Positions 11,024 through 21,874 of a DNA stretch of 64,000 nt are shown one piece after another. The DNA is from Aspidapion aeneum (Eukaryota; Arthropoda; Insecta; Coleoptera; Brentidae). Positions within the stretch are counted from its first letter, which is position 1. Every line of letters begins with the position of its first letter. The stretch covers positions 8,555,977 through 8,619,976 of the forward strand of contig OY755045.1 of assembly GCA_963576565.1 (NCBI GenBank), written 5' to 3'. The translations under genes and the position numbers were made by a program. The notes under the pieces are model-generated. The model ran no database searches, was not told where the DNA came from, and was given only the letters and a program-made list of their open reading frames with translations.

Positions 11024-11753
11024 CATTTCGAATTGAAATTTTTAGTTCCGAAATTTCATCTGACTCGAGCATAACTTGTAGTCCACCCAAGAAAAGAAGA
11101 GTTGAAGAAGACCCTTGTTCAAAGAAAGAAAATATTTTACCTGGAAGGTACAACATTTGTAAAGTTCTAAGATGAAAACAATAATTTTAATACATCCACT
11201 GCACTTAGCATGCTTAGAAATTCTTTTTACTCTTTTTTTTTACTGAAGAGAATTTTGTAAACACACACAAGTAAGTATTCATGAATTATTTATTATTCAA
11301 ACAGAAAATTGTTGATAAAAAAATTCTAGTGGAATTCAAAATTTTTATTTTGCGCCGCCACTGCCCTTTTTTATCCAAGACAAGCAAATAGAATATTTTT
11401 GCGATGTTGCATGTTTCCGGACTCACCAAACCGAAATTCTATTTTCATCCCTATTTTGCTCATTAAATTCTTACTTGTATTTGGTCAATTGCGATAAAAG
11501 CTTGATATAATGGCAATTTTGGCCCATGCCGGGTCTACCCGTAGGGTATAGAAGTCAATGGTCAGTACCAACCTTGGTATCATTTTTATTTAAAAAATAT
11601 ATTCTGCTCTGCTAACTTTAGCCGAGAAATATCTGAAACTTTATTTAGTTTTGACACACAGAATACACCTCCTGGTCACTATGCAAAATAGTTTTGTGCA
11701 ATATTTATTATGATGTTTCCCCCCCAAATCAAGTTCCTAGATCCACCCCTGGT
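11024..11753. other. No gene; fragment of the 7.5-8.1-kb repeat
   Basis: 11567-11670 matches the repeat at 7738-7800 (TTGGTATCATTTTTATTT...CTGCTCTGCTAACTTTAGCC). The rest is unassigned. Confidence 0.5.
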
Positions 11754-11801
11754 GTCCCTGTATATTGACATATTTGGATAATTATGTCAACATACAGGGA
11801 C
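11754..11801. repeat. 48-bp palindrome
   Basis: GTCCCTGTATATTGACAT is followed by ATGTCAACATACAGGGAC with a short loop, a nearly perfect foldback. Confidence 0.8.
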
Positions 11802-11919
11802 TCTAGGTATCTAATTGTTTACGGCAACCCTAGTCTAAAATTCAAGTTTGCACATGGCTTTTTGTTATTAATTTTTCAATTGTGCCTAGCAGATCACCCA
11901 AGGTGACGACATTTTTATT

Positions 11920-12120
11920 TCATCCCTTGTGCTTGCGAGAAAGGATCATTCTCAAGTTGAAACATTTATTAAAATATGCCCACACACGTGTGCGCAAGGC
12001 TCGATTTCTTCTTGCAACTTCCGTTAAATTTTTATCCATATAGTTATGATTTACAATAATGGCTGACATGATTTTGTCAACCAAGCACCTTATATGCTCT
12101 AAGGTATTTGTTTTTAACAT
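11920..12120 (-). CDS. Possible coding remnant, unknown protein
   Basis: A 66-codon minus-strand frame. Its C-terminal half (NHNYMDKNLTEVARRNRALR, then VWAYFNKCFN) has a balanced, charged composition unlike the low-complexity frames around it. I do not recognise a family. It may be a leftover transposase exon, because it lies next to a TA-flanked MITE and a larger transposon, but nothing in the peptide proves that. It may equally be chance. Confidence 0.2.
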   Translation of the reverse strand: MLKTNTLEHIRCLVDKIMSAIIVNHNYMDKNLTEVARRNRALRTRVWAYFNKCFNLRMILSRKHKG

Positions 12121-12159
12121 ACACTAGCTCATTTTTTTAATGTCTTAATTTTAATAATA

Positions 12160-12436
12160 GGGACTTATTGGAATAAAACCTGACTTTATTTTAAAGTCCA
12201 CTTTATTTTGACACATTTACACAGAAAACTAACAGCTGACCTCTCAAAATTGACATACCAAAGCCAAATTTAATAATAAAGACGCTAACTTTCATTTAAT
12301 AAATACCGACACTAATAAATCCGGTTTTTAAATACACAAAGGCCGAATTTTGAAGTAGAGCAGCTGCTTTTTATATGTAAATCTGTCACCATAGGGTTGA
12401 TTTTAAAATAAGGTCAGGTTTTACTCCAATAAGTCT
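12160..12436. mobile_element. TA-flanked MITE, family M1, copy 1
   Basis: Ends GGGACTTATTGGAATAAAACC and its reverse complement (GGTTTTACTCCAATAAGTC), flanked by TA at 12158-12159 and 12437-12438. The TA duplication fits the Tc1/mariner group. Related copies lie at 35819-36136 and 41959-42234. Internal blocks (AACTAACAGCTGA, AAAATTGACATACCAAAG) are shared with the third copy. Non-coding. Confidence 0.8.
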
Positions 12437-12778
12437 TACTTATAAAATAGACAATTGTACGGTGGACTACGAGTCGTTAAATACCGAGATGAATTCCATC
12501 AAAGGAGCATGCGCCAAAATGAACGTCAAAATGTCTAATTTAAATTATTGGCGCGAATACCGTGATTGGCGCGAGATCGAAGAGCTTAACGTATAATAAA
12601 AAATTCAAGGTATAAAATAATGGTCAATTCTAATTTTTAGGTATGATTTTATGTCGGTACCGGGTGGTTTTTTATAACCGGAGCACTCAGCAACTTTATC
12701 ATTGAAAATAAATTGAGAATTTTTTGGTTAATTATGACAACTTTAAAAGCCAACATAATTTTTTTCTATCCGTCACCA

Positions 12779-13700
12779 TGTACATAGTGTCCCAAATTCG
12801 ATGTTTTTGGGGGGTTTCAGGTATTTCTAGAGGGGCTAAAAAAACTGATCCCCTTTGCGACACTCAAATTTCAAAAGAAGCTTAAAGGTGAAAATCGCAT
12901 TTTGATATAGCAAGCCGTTTTTAAACTACGGGGTGATTTTAAAAAGTCTGCATTTTGGGAAGGGGTCTATAACTTGTTTATTTATTAATATTTTTTATTT
13001 CTGTGAAAACATTCTTAAGACACTTTTTTAAGAGGAATTCAACTGTTAAATTAAATTTTATTTGTCAGGTTTAGTTTTTGAGATATCACATAAAATTAAT
13101 TTTTCTTTATGGGAGGATCCCTTTATTTCTTTATTTCTTTATATTTTTGTATTTTTTTTATTTTTACCACATATTTTAGTTTGCTTAATGGGTTTAAAAT
13201 ATTTTAATATTATAAAATTATAAAAATAAAAAAATAATAAAGAGGTGATTAAAACATAAAAATAAAGAAAACAAAAAAAAAATAAAAAAATAAAAAATTG
13301 AGTGTGATACATTATTTTAAAGGAAATTTTAAGCTGATTTTAAAAATCGAATAAAAAAAGAGTTATTCTGTAAGAAAAATAACAACTTTATGCAATATTT
13401 TAAAAACCAAAAGAGATAAATAAAAACCGTTTACATCTGTCAATTCTTCAAGAAAAGATCTATAAGAAAGCTATTTACACAAAAACAAAATTTTTATAAA
13501 CAAAAAAGTTATAGACCCCCTCCCAAAATGCAGACAAAAACACTCCGTAGCTTAAAAACGGCTTGCTATATCTAAATGTGGTTTTCACCTTTAGGCTTCT
13601 CTTGAAATTTGAGTGTCGCAAAGGGGGGTCAGTTTTTTTGTATCTCCCCTAGAAATATCCGACACCACAAAAAAACAACGAATTTGGGACACCCTGTACA
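12779..13700. mobile_element. 0.92-kb foldback MITE with about 200-bp inverted arms (ACAGGGTGTCCC type)
   Basis: Arms at 12779-12985 and about 13508-13700 are inverted copies: TGTACATAGTGTCCCAAATTCG (split here as TGTACATAGTG and TCCCAAATTCG) against TGTACAGGGTGTCCCAAATTCG in two similar blocks. They also share CTGATCCCCTTTGCGACACT, GCAAGCCGTTTTTAAACTACGG-like and TCTGCATTTTGGGA blocks. The centre is A/T-rich low complexity. A solitary, similar end (ACAGGGTGTCCAAAATTTG) lies at about 40859. Nested in the 12469-14295 transposon. Confidence 0.85.
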
Positions 13701-13845
13701 GGGTGTGACAATAAAGTCGATTTTTTGAGAGGGAACACCCTGTATATTTTTGCATTTTAAGATTCGTCTTTTCTTTCTGATTTCAAAAATATACAATATC
13801 TACGTGCTGCGATTAATATTTTTTGAGGTATATGCAGTATTTCTT

Positions 13846-14160
13846 CTATATGATCTTATGCATTTCACGTTTATTTTGTTTTGCCATGGGAGTTTTGACT
13901 CTCAACTCCAATGTTTCTTCAAGTATTTCTTGATTGTGTTTGTATTTCAAATCATCACACAGATCCAAGTTTTTTGGGAACGAGCATTTACATTTTAGGA
14001 ATCTAAACATAAAAACACTTTCTGCATAGGAATACCTTTGTTTTTGTATGTCATGTTTACTTTGACAGTGTTTATTCAAATTAAATTGGACACTACATAA
14101 TTTGTCACACAACTTGCACGTCACCGGCATTTTCACAGCACAAAAACGACGAATTTTCAT
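13846..14160 (-). CDS. C2H2 zinc-finger protein of the 12469-14295 transposon
   Basis: Encodes 104 residues from the ATG at 14160; a second possible start (MPVTC) lies at 14130. Residues 14-36 form a C2H2 finger: CKLC, twelve residues, H, four residues, H (ends NKHCQSKH). A second cysteine/histidine cluster (KCKC ... KYKH) near residues 56-75 is not a standard finger. The frame lies just inside the right inverted repeat and reads towards the nested MITE, so it probably was the 5' exon of a longer protein now broken. Zinc fingers at the N-terminus commonly bind transposon ends, but no catalytic domain is seen here. Function beyond zinc/nucleic-acid binding is inference. Confidence 0.5.
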   Translation of the reverse strand: MKIRRFCAVKMPVTCKLCDKLCSVQFNLNKHCQSKHDIQKQRYSYAESVFMFRFLKCKCSFPKNLDLCDDLKYKHNQEILEETLELRVKTPMAKQNKREMHKII

Positions 14161-14303
14161 CAAAAAGAACTGGAAATTATTAAAGTTTTGCTGTAAAAAA
14201 CCATACTGAAATATCTCTCAGTTGATTGGTTGGCAGAAGTGACAGATTAACGCTTGCGCACGTCTTGGAATTCATCTCGGTATTTAATGACTCGTGGTGG
14301 ACT

Positions 14304-15342
14304 ACTTAAGAAGATTGTGATTACCTGATTGAGATATCCTTAGATTAATCATCATACATCCCTTTTAAATGCTTCATAGATTCAAATATTCATAGATTTT
14401 TGATCTTCCCTTAAAAAAAACAGACCTAACCCTTTGTCAATAATTCTGCAAAATCATTATTCAAAATTAATAGTAATCCACCCCCTGTTCCCCATAATTT
14501 CGAGGCGTTGAGCCAAAATTTCGACCAAAGTTGCAGGCATTATTGGACCTCAACCTCCTGCCTCATGCTTTGTTAATATCCCGTAAATGCATCTGTCTCT
14601 CTCTATTAACACGCGGTGAATAGAACTGGATTACTGATTCAAAGTTTTCGGCAACCCTCTAAATTTGTCAGAAGAATGAACACCTTTTTAAAACCGGGTT
14701 AGAGTCTTAAGCTCCAGTATTATGAAACTTGTAAACATTAAGACCAGTATTTACCTAAGACCTTTAGACTTAATATTGTAGACCGGGTTTAAGTATCAAG
14801 TTTATAGACTTGATACCGACCGGTTTAAGTGTATTTTCTTAATACTCACAGGTCAAATAACTGCAAACATTTGGTTCACCCTAATGTGCAATATGATAGT
14901 AAGCATTTCTTAGTGGGTTTCATCTCATATAAATTCCAATTAACTTTAGAAATAAAGAAAAACCACATTAAAATTTTGTAACGAAATGTCATTTTTTGGA
15001 AATTTAGTCCGTGCAGTCGTAGGATTCCCGTTAAAAATAGTCTCAAATTGTAGTACCACCTCTGAGGGGTGGTTTAAAGTTCGAAAAACAATAGAAGTAA
15101 TCCATGATTGACAAAAAAACTAATATACAAAAATATTCAAAGCTAAATAATACATAAATAACTTGAAACTATATCTGTAGATGCATTACCGTATTAAATA
15201 CGTATTAATATTTAAATACTGTAAAAAGCACAAGATATATTAGAATCCCTTTTCAATTACACATTCAGCAGCACTGTAGACCTTCTACTAAATACTGGTG
15301 GAAATAAACTAAAATAAACATTTATCACTTTTTTAGCCACTC
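14304..15342. other. No identifiable gene
   Basis: AT-rich. Short repeated phrases such as TTTAGACTTAATATTG and ACCGGTTTAAGT at 14690-14830 suggest a decayed inverted repeat. Nothing else is recognised. Confidence 0.4.
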
Positions 15343-16287
15343 TGTCTGTCAGTCTGGCAGTCTGACAGTCTGTCAGTCTGTCAGTCTGTCAGTCTGTCAG
15401 TCTGTCAGTCTGTCAGTCTGTCAGTCTGTCAGTCTGTCAGTCTGTCAGTCTGTCAGTCTGTCAGTCTGTCAGTCTGTCAGTCTGTCAGTCTGTCAGTCTG
15501 TCAGTCTGTCAGTCTGTCAGTCTGTCAGTCTGTCAGTCTGTCAGTCTGTCAGTCTGTCAGTCTGTCAGTCTGTCAGTCTGTCAGTCTGTCAGTCTGTCAG
15601 TCTGTCAGTCTGTCAGTCTGTCAGTCTGTCAGTCTGTCAGTCTGTCAGTCTGTCAGTCTGTCAGTCTGTCAGTCTGTCAGTCTGTCAGTCTGTCAGTCTG
15701 TCAGTCTGTCAGTCTGTCAGTCTGTCAGTCTGTCAGTCTGTCAGTCTGTCAGTCTGTCAGTCTGTCAGTCTGTCAGTCTGTCAGTCTGTCAGTCTGTCAG
15801 TCTGTCAGTCTGTCAGTCTGTCAGTCTGTCAGTCTGTCAGTCTGTCAGTCTGTCAGTCTGTCAGTCTGTCAGTCTGTCAGTCTGTCAGTCTGTCAGTCTG
15901 TCAGTCTGTCAGTCTGTCAGTCTGTCAGTTTGTCAGTCTGTCAGTCTGTCAGTCTGTCAGTCTGTCAGTCTGTCAGTCTGTCAGTCTGTCAGTCTGTCAG
16001 TCTGTCAGTCTGTCAGTCTGTCAGTCTGTCAGTCTGTCAGTCTGTCAGTCTGTCAGTCTGTCAGTCTGTCAGTCTGTCAGTCTGTCAGTCTGTCAGTCTG
16101 TCAGTCTGTCAGTCTGTCAGTCTGTCAGTCTGTCAGTCTGCGAGACTGTCAGTCTGCGAGACTGTCAGTCTGCGAGACTGTCAGTCTGCGAGACTGTCAG
16201 TCTGCGAGACTGTCAGTCTGCGAGACTGTCATTCTGTCAGTCTGCGAGACTGTCAGTCTGTCAGTCTGCGAGTCTGTCAGTCTGTCA
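15343..16287. repeat. TCTGTCAG minisatellite with a higher-order end
   Basis: From 15361 to about 16139 the octamer TCTGTCAG is nearly perfect (one C-to-T change near 15929). After that the unit becomes the 16-mer TCTGCGAGACTGTCAG, six times, then mixed units to 16287. Because eight is not a multiple of three, all frames stay open, which produces long SVCQ-type ORFs. These are not genes. Confidence 0.95.
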
Positions 16288-17170
16288 TAGATGTAAAAAT
16301 ATTTTCACAAACTATGAAGCTTAGCTTTTGGCCATTTGATTGTCAATGAGTTTTGGCAAATTAATTTTCTTTGTCTGCTGCTGATAAATATAAAGTAAGA
16401 ATGTCACATCGCACCCTTCAGTGCACTCCATCCCCAAAATCTCCCCAATATATTTACTGCTGGCCGGTAATTGCAGTCTAACCAAGCCTCCACCCCTCGA
16501 TAAGAGGGGGTGCCAATTGAGAGAGATGTTTACTCAATTATAATCCCATCCATGGTGAAATTATCGTTTTGCAGCGTGTATGTGTAGTGGTGAGCGAAAA
16601 TTGAGCTTTCCTGACCCCGGGCTGCAAAATTTATGAGATTTTTGGATGATAATTTATTTAGGAAAAAGACGGGTATATTTAATTAATATTTTTAAAGGCA
16701 AGAATGGTATTTATTATTATTCCCAAAGATTATTAGTCTAAGTTTTGAAAATGATTTTTTTAACACGGGCAAGACCATAAGCGGATCTACGAAGGGGGGG
16801 GGGGGGTGCGTAGGAGCCGCCCACACTATTCTTCAGTTAAATGTCAATACCACAGGCCAAAAAAAACGGACAAAATGTTCTTCGTTATAACTTTCGAATT
16901 AAAAGAAAAGGCAGGGAGAAATTATTATCTTGAGAAATTGAGACTTCAAAAAGGTTTATTTTTTATGTTCCGAACTTTTTAGAATATTTTTATAACTTCG
17001 AAGTCGTAAAAAAGCTATGTTTTCTTCACTCAAAACAAAATACGAATCATTAAAATAAGTTTAGTGGCTCTTCAAAAGTTTTGTTTTATTAAAACCTAAT
17101 AAATGTATGATTACTGAATCGATTTTAATGAAATAAAAAATCTAAACTTTTTATCCGAAATGGAATGGAA
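16288..17170. other. No identifiable gene; contains a 13-G run
   Basis: 16400-16640 is less AT-rich than its surroundings and could be unique host sequence, but no ORF or motif supports a gene. A run of 13 G lies at 16794-16806. Confidence 0.4.
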
Positions 17171-17259
17171 TAGTTAAAGACGTCTTTGTTTAAAACTCGT
17201 AGACAATGATTGTGTAGAAATAAAATTTCGGACTTCCATTGTCTTTATTTATTTTAAAA

Positions 17260-17304
17260 CACGACGTTTCGGTTAGTAAGTATCTCTAACCGTTATCAAG
17301 TGTA
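17260..17304 (-). ncRNA. Hammerhead-ribozyme-like motif, Penelope downstream end
   Basis: The minus strand reads ACACTTGATAACGGTTAG, a loop AGATACTT, then ACTAACCGAAACGTCGTGT. CGGTTAG/CTAACCG form a stem-II-like helix, preceded by a (C)TTGATAA box resembling CUGAUGA and followed by GAAAC-GTC. Penelope-like elements are known to carry hammerhead motifs in their terminal repeats. The first core box deviates from consensus, so cleavage is uncertain. Confidence 0.5.
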
Positions 17305-17354
17305 AACTAAACAATCTAGTCTCTAGGCTACTACTTATACTACTTGTTGTGCAG

Positions 17355-18164
17355 TCAGGTGTGACGGCCCGCCCCCTTTTTAATCGTAAGACGCCTGTTT
17401 TCCTTAAGGAGTGGTTTCCATATGTTTGGTATGTCCGTGCTTGGTTGACCGAAAAATTCTTTATTCTGCATTATAAACGCAGCTTCAATAAACTTTCGTT
17501 TTCGCCAATGCGCCTCCTTATGTAAAACTTTAGCTTCTGACCACTGAATCCTGTGATCATTTGACCATGCATGATCTGCTAAACCAGATTTTTCAATATC
17601 TCCTAATTGGGTACTTTTTAGATGTTCATTTACTCTAACCTGAAGAGGGCGTTTCGTTTCACCTACATATGATTTACCACACTCACACGGGATTTGGTAA
17701 ATACATTCCTTATTATTTGAGGGATTATCTGTTTTTGTTTTAGTTACAAAACTTCTTATCGTATTTCCCGAAGAAAATACTGTTTTTATATCATAGTGTT
17801 TAGCTATTCGTCTTATGTTTTCTGAAATCCCTTGAACATATGGAATGTTAATAACACCTAACGGATTATTATTTTGAGAATTTGGTACATTTAGTTTGTT
17901 TTTAATTTTAAATATCGTTGAGTTTGTTAATTTCTCGGAATAACCATTCTGTTGTAAGTCCTTTTTAATGTTGTTAATGTCTGTGGTTAATTCTTCATTA
18001 TTACTACAAATATTTACGGCTCTTAAATACAAACTTCTTATAACTCCTTGTTTTGTTGCAACAGAATGATTAGACTTAAAATTTAGGTACTGTCCCGTGT
18101 GTGTAGGTTTCCTATATACAGTGGTTTGAATGTTTCTGTCTAATCGTTTGACAGTTTTTAGTTT
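17355..18164 (-). pseudogene. Penelope-like RT C-terminus plus GIY-YIG endonuclease (5'-truncated)
   Basis: The frame is open from about 18164, at the inner edge of the inverted end, to the stop at 17355; no ATG begins it, so it is a truncated protein. The first part reads KPTHTGQYLN and then ATKQGVIRSLYLRAVNIC, typical of the region after the RT fingers and palm in Penelope-like proteins. The C-terminal half holds CIYQIPCECGKSYVGETKRP followed by LQVRVNEHL, the GIY-YIG nuclease core (here IYQIP / YVGET), with the expected Arg and His after it. In intact elements the RT copies the RNA at a nick made by the nuclease. The RT catalytic core (YADD-type) is missing, so this copy cannot be autonomous. 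Strong family assignment; activity is not expected. Confidence 0.85.
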
Positions 18165-18209
18165 ACACTTGATAACGGTTAGAGATACTTACTAACCGTA
18201 ACGTCGTGT
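18165..18209 (+). ncRNA. Second hammerhead-like motif in the opposite inverted end
   Basis: Same sequence as the 17260-17304 motif but on the plus strand, and with GTAAC in place of GAAAC after the stem. That A change in the invariant GAAA box would be expected to abolish activity. Confidence 0.45.
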
Positions 18210-18264
18210 TTTAAAATAAATAAAGACAATGGAAGTCCGAAATTTTATTTCTAGTTAAAGACGT

Positions 18265-19127
18265 GTTTTTGAAAAATGTATTTATTAAGTTTCTAATAGA
18301 AAAAACAGATAAGAAATATACCTAAGGATATTTCTAAACTAAAGTTATTCAACTAGATCGTCTCGTGAAAACGGTGCAAAAATTTAATTTAAAATTTCGT
18401 TAATCCTTTTCGTCGTTACAATACTTCTTTAACGGAGTACGTGGTCAGCATCGCGACGCTTTAGCCCGCACCGACGCCGACGCTCGACGGTAGCGGTTTA
18501 AAAGCCCTTATCTATCCCAGAGATAAAAAGCATTAACCCGTGTTCCACTGTTTAGTGTGCGCTGGAAACGCGGACTATAGGTATACCTATACCTATTTGA
18601 ACAACAATATTCATCCTTATCAGTTGAGATTGGCGTGTATTTTTGTTTTGGAATTTTCAAAAACAACCAAAAATAATTACCTCATCCCTCAGAGAGGTTA
18701 GAATTACGGTTGCAGTTTTGAGATAAAAATAAAATATTCATATTTGTTTTATGCAAATTTTATGAATAAACTATACATAAACTTTTTATAAATTGTGATA
18801 GCTTTTTTAAGAGTGACTTACTGTGTTTTTGGTGACATTTTTAACTGTAAATGGTGGAAATTTAGAGTTTTTTACGAGTTAAATATTTTTGGTAAGTTTT
18901 ATTTGTTAGTTTATTGTTAATAATTAAAGTTACCAGTGTGCAACAGAACGGTGTTTTAAATATTTTTATTGTTTATCATAAATAATAAATTTTTATTCTT
19001 TTTTGATTGTTAGTCAATGATAATTAACGATTTAAATTATTTTAAAAAAATTATAGACACTTGGCATAAACATTTTTTTTAATTCGTACGCGTTTTGCCA
19101 AACGATTTGTTTTTTCAGTGTAGGTAA
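18265..19127. other. No gene; GC-richer stretch at 18420-18600
   Basis: 18440-18520 (GCATCGCGACGCTTTAGCCC, CACCGACGCCGACGCTCGAC) is clearly GC-richer and CpG-rich compared with its surroundings. It could be a host promoter or 5' UTR, but no ORF follows and I see no splice or promoter signal I trust. Confidence 0.35.
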
Positions 19128-20968
19128 CCCAAGTAACATTTCCATATTTATAGCAGAAGCTAAAAGGTTGCCAGCGCCTTTCCTTAAAACCATTAGTTTC
19201 AATGTTTGGTCGCTAGCACGTTCCCATTACCCTTATATACCCCTTAGACCTCCTAAATGGGACTCCCCAATTGGTGGTGGCAACCTATGTATTAAACACT
19301 TTATAAAACCATAAGAAATAAACTCCAGCCCGCCGCGCTTCCACCAGTATAGAACCTTTTAGAGCCTAAAGCTATTATGCCAGGTTCTAAAAGCAACTCA
19401 GAAATGTCCTCTATCCTATTATAAAACTAGATTCGGTAATTTGGTATCCTGGCGATTCTGTTGAATACCATAATACCTTTAGAGTAAAGAAGTTTTCCTA
19501 TAAAAGCTATGGCGATATTTTAGATTCACAATGGCTATATATAATAATTTAGGTCACAAAATTGCCAAAAATGTCAAAGTCCCAAAATTATTTTATCACA
19601 TAAAAATATACCGAAATTGCCTGCCAGATTTATTTTTCTGATAAAATCGTATCTGAAAAGCTCTCAAAACAAGTGCGCCAGCTCAAGAATGCTTTTTAAT
19701 AGTTTTTTGATAACAAAATAAGAAATATTTAAAATTAAAAAAAAATCATTTACACTATTCACCATTAAAAAAGTCTGTTTAGTTTACATAAATCAAAATT
19801 AAAGTAAAATTATTATTAAAAAACACTGCTTAAACGACTAGATAAATATTTTCTCTTTACAATATTTTTTAAATAAATTTATATACGCCATTATGGTTTT
19901 ATAGTGGTCACTTGGTTTTATTTGTTACTGTATCGCAACAAGGATTTTTTAGTGCCCTTATGAAACCCACAAAAAAGAACAATGTAAACATAGTAAACAT
20001 AACCTCACTTAAATTTTTTGTTTTTGTTTTTAAAGTGTTTAAAAGCATATAATTCAACACTTAAATGTTTTTTATCGTGCAATTTCGACACAATCGAGAG
20101 GGCGAGTGCAATGATATTCGTTGTGCCTGCAGGTTGGAGGGTAACCTCTTATATTGGCCGTCTAAACAGGCCTATCTAGGCCTGGGTGTCCAACCTAGGA
20201 GGACGGAAACTGTACAATTATTAATTATTGGACTTTAATTAATCAATCTTGCAATAGGTAGGTACCAATCTGTACCTAGGTATATCTATTATTTTTACAA
20301 GAAATGACTAAAAAAACACGAAAGTATTTACTTCTGTTAGAACCCTTAAGGAAACAAGGTTTTATATGGCCGCCTATTTAAATAATATGTAATATACAGC
20401 TATGGGTAACTATAAATACAAAAGAATTAAGATTACCTTTAAGCCTTCCTATAAAACCTTTTTAAAATGCCTAAAAGTAATGGCAAAAACCAAAAGTCTA
20501 AAGTTTTTATTAACCACTCTTAAAAACCTTAAGGAAACTTGGTTCTATATGGCCGCCTATCTAATCATATTTACTTTTAAACTACTGGTAACTATAAAAA
20601 CAAAAGGATATAAGATAACCTTTTAGCTCTATTATAAAACACTTTTGTGATGACCTAAAGTATTAAAAAAAACTAAATGACCAAAGTTTATAATTATTTC
20701 TTTTTAAAAACTTTAGGTAAAATGGTTTTATAAGACCATATTTATAAATCAGAAATCAATAAAACCAAAAGTATTTAAAAGGAACAGAAGGAATATGAGT
20801 TTTATTATACTCCCTTTATAAATCACTTTTTGGTTGTATAACACCCCTTTAGGTAATAGGCATATTACCTTTATGTAGCCAAATTGATCCTAAAACCCAT
20901 AACAGCACCCTCTAAATAACCTAGGAACCAAATTAATAAAACCTTGAGTGGTAATAATGTTACTTGGG
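19128..20968. mobile_element. Candidate 1.84-kb element with short inverted ends
   Basis: CCCAAGTAACATT at 19128 is matched by AATGTTACTTGGG at 20956-20968. The interior has no transposase. Direct repeats flanking the ends were not found, so the match of 13 bp is the only evidence. Confidence 0.4.
20335..20880. repeat. Degenerate tandem repeat, about 190-bp unit, three units
   Basis: Units share CCTTAAGGAAAC, TATATGGCCGCCTAT, GGTAACTATAAA, ACAAAAG and CTATAAAAC blocks in order. The 74-codon ORF at 20402-20626 crosses unit borders and is not supported. Confidence 0.65.
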
Positions 20969-21149
20969 AAATGTATAAAAAAATCCTGAAAATCTGCCTT
21001 TGCTGTGTTGTTTATATTTTATTTGTTCTTAGTTTGAACCTTCTTGCATCTAAATATTAATGCTTGTTAGTAAAAAGGACAATGACAAAATATAAATAAA
21101 TGCATTTAACTGACACCTTCCTAGTTCATTAGAATATTCCAAGTACACT

Positions 21150-21596
21150 CCATGCTATATCAATCTTGAAAACAGTTTTTTGTAAATAACTCCGAAACGA
21201 AAGCCCCTACAAAGTTTTTTGTTATAACACAAATTTTTGAGAAAAATATGCTTTACTATATTCTGAAAACCATATGTTGATACGACTCTCTGTTAAAAAG
21301 TTAGCATTTTTGAAATGTTTAACTGTAAAAAAACTGTCATTCGCATTAATGAGTTTTGGCCAAAAGCTAATCAGCTCGTCACAGAATCTAACAATATTTT
21401 ACCCGAAAATTTGATGAAAATCGGTTTAGCGGTTTAGGAGCTATCGTCTTACGGACAGACACACACACAGACAGACATCACGACGATATTGCTAGGATAG
21501 GTCAAAATACACATTTTCGGCGTTATCTGAAAAAAAAAATTTGTCGAAAACAATACCTTCTCTAGTCAATGCTGCGCGGGCTAGGAAGGTAAAAAG
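21150..21596 (+). repeat. Interspersed repeat R3, copy 2
   Basis: Starts TATCAATCTTGAAAACAG, contains AAATCGGTTTAGCGGTTTAG, GACAGACACACACACAGACA and ends CGGGCTAGGAAGGTAAAAAG. It has the R3 middle section (AACTGTCATTCGCATTAATG) that is deleted in copy 1. Confidence 0.8.
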
Positions 21597-21874
21597 GATA
21601 ATTCTCTGATTTCATATCAATTTCCTGAATTAAAAAAACATACTCTTAATTTTAACTATGAAAATCCTAATAGAACAGGCAACAGGTCTTTAATTAATAG
21701 TCGAATAGATTACAGATACACAGACTTAATAGCCAATATTATATAGCGAAGCAACAACATCAATCAAAATCCACGAATCAACCAAGCCAATCCGCATAAG
21801 GGGAGGTGTAAGAAGGGTAACAAAATATTTAACTAGGCTCTAGAAGATGTTTTTAAACATTTAGATTGGGAAGA

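Larger units (their letters stand above)
12469..14295. mobile_element. 1.83-kb DNA transposon with exact 8-bp target duplication
   Basis: The left end ACGAGTCGTTAAATACCGAG and the right end, read on the other strand as ACGAGTCATTAAATACCGAG, continue to ATGAATTCCA, giving inverted repeats of about 30 bp. The flanks carry GGTGGACT at 12461-12468 and again at 14296-14303. An 8-bp duplication occurs in the hAT, P and Merlin groups; I cannot choose between them. The element contains a zinc-finger ORF near its right end and is interrupted by the foldback MITE at 12779-13700, so without that insertion it is about 0.9 kb and is a deletion derivative. Confidence 0.85.
17184..18251 (-). mobile_element. 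Truncated Penelope-like element with inverted ends
   Basis: The 13-bp duplication TAGTTAAAGACGT flanks it at 17171-17183 and 18252-18264. The two ends carry inverted copies of a block of about 95 bp (AAATAAAATTTCGGACTTCC ... CACGACG...AGTTTACACTTGATAACGG). The interior encodes, on the minus strand, the end of a reverse transcriptase and a GIY-YIG endonuclease. That combination defines Penelope-like elements. The outer left 50 bp (CTTTGTTTAAAACTCGTAGAC) recurs at 63465, confirming the boundary. Confidence 0.9.

Noticed and set aside
10534..11175. Overlapping ORFs on both strands around the GC-rich element
   Set aside because: They arise from GC-rich repeated units with few stop codons; the peptides are Arg/Pro/Gly/Ala repeats.
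15930..16349. 139-codon SVCQ-type ORF
   Set aside because: Reads the TCTGTCAG minisatellite; no protein-like composition outside the repeat.
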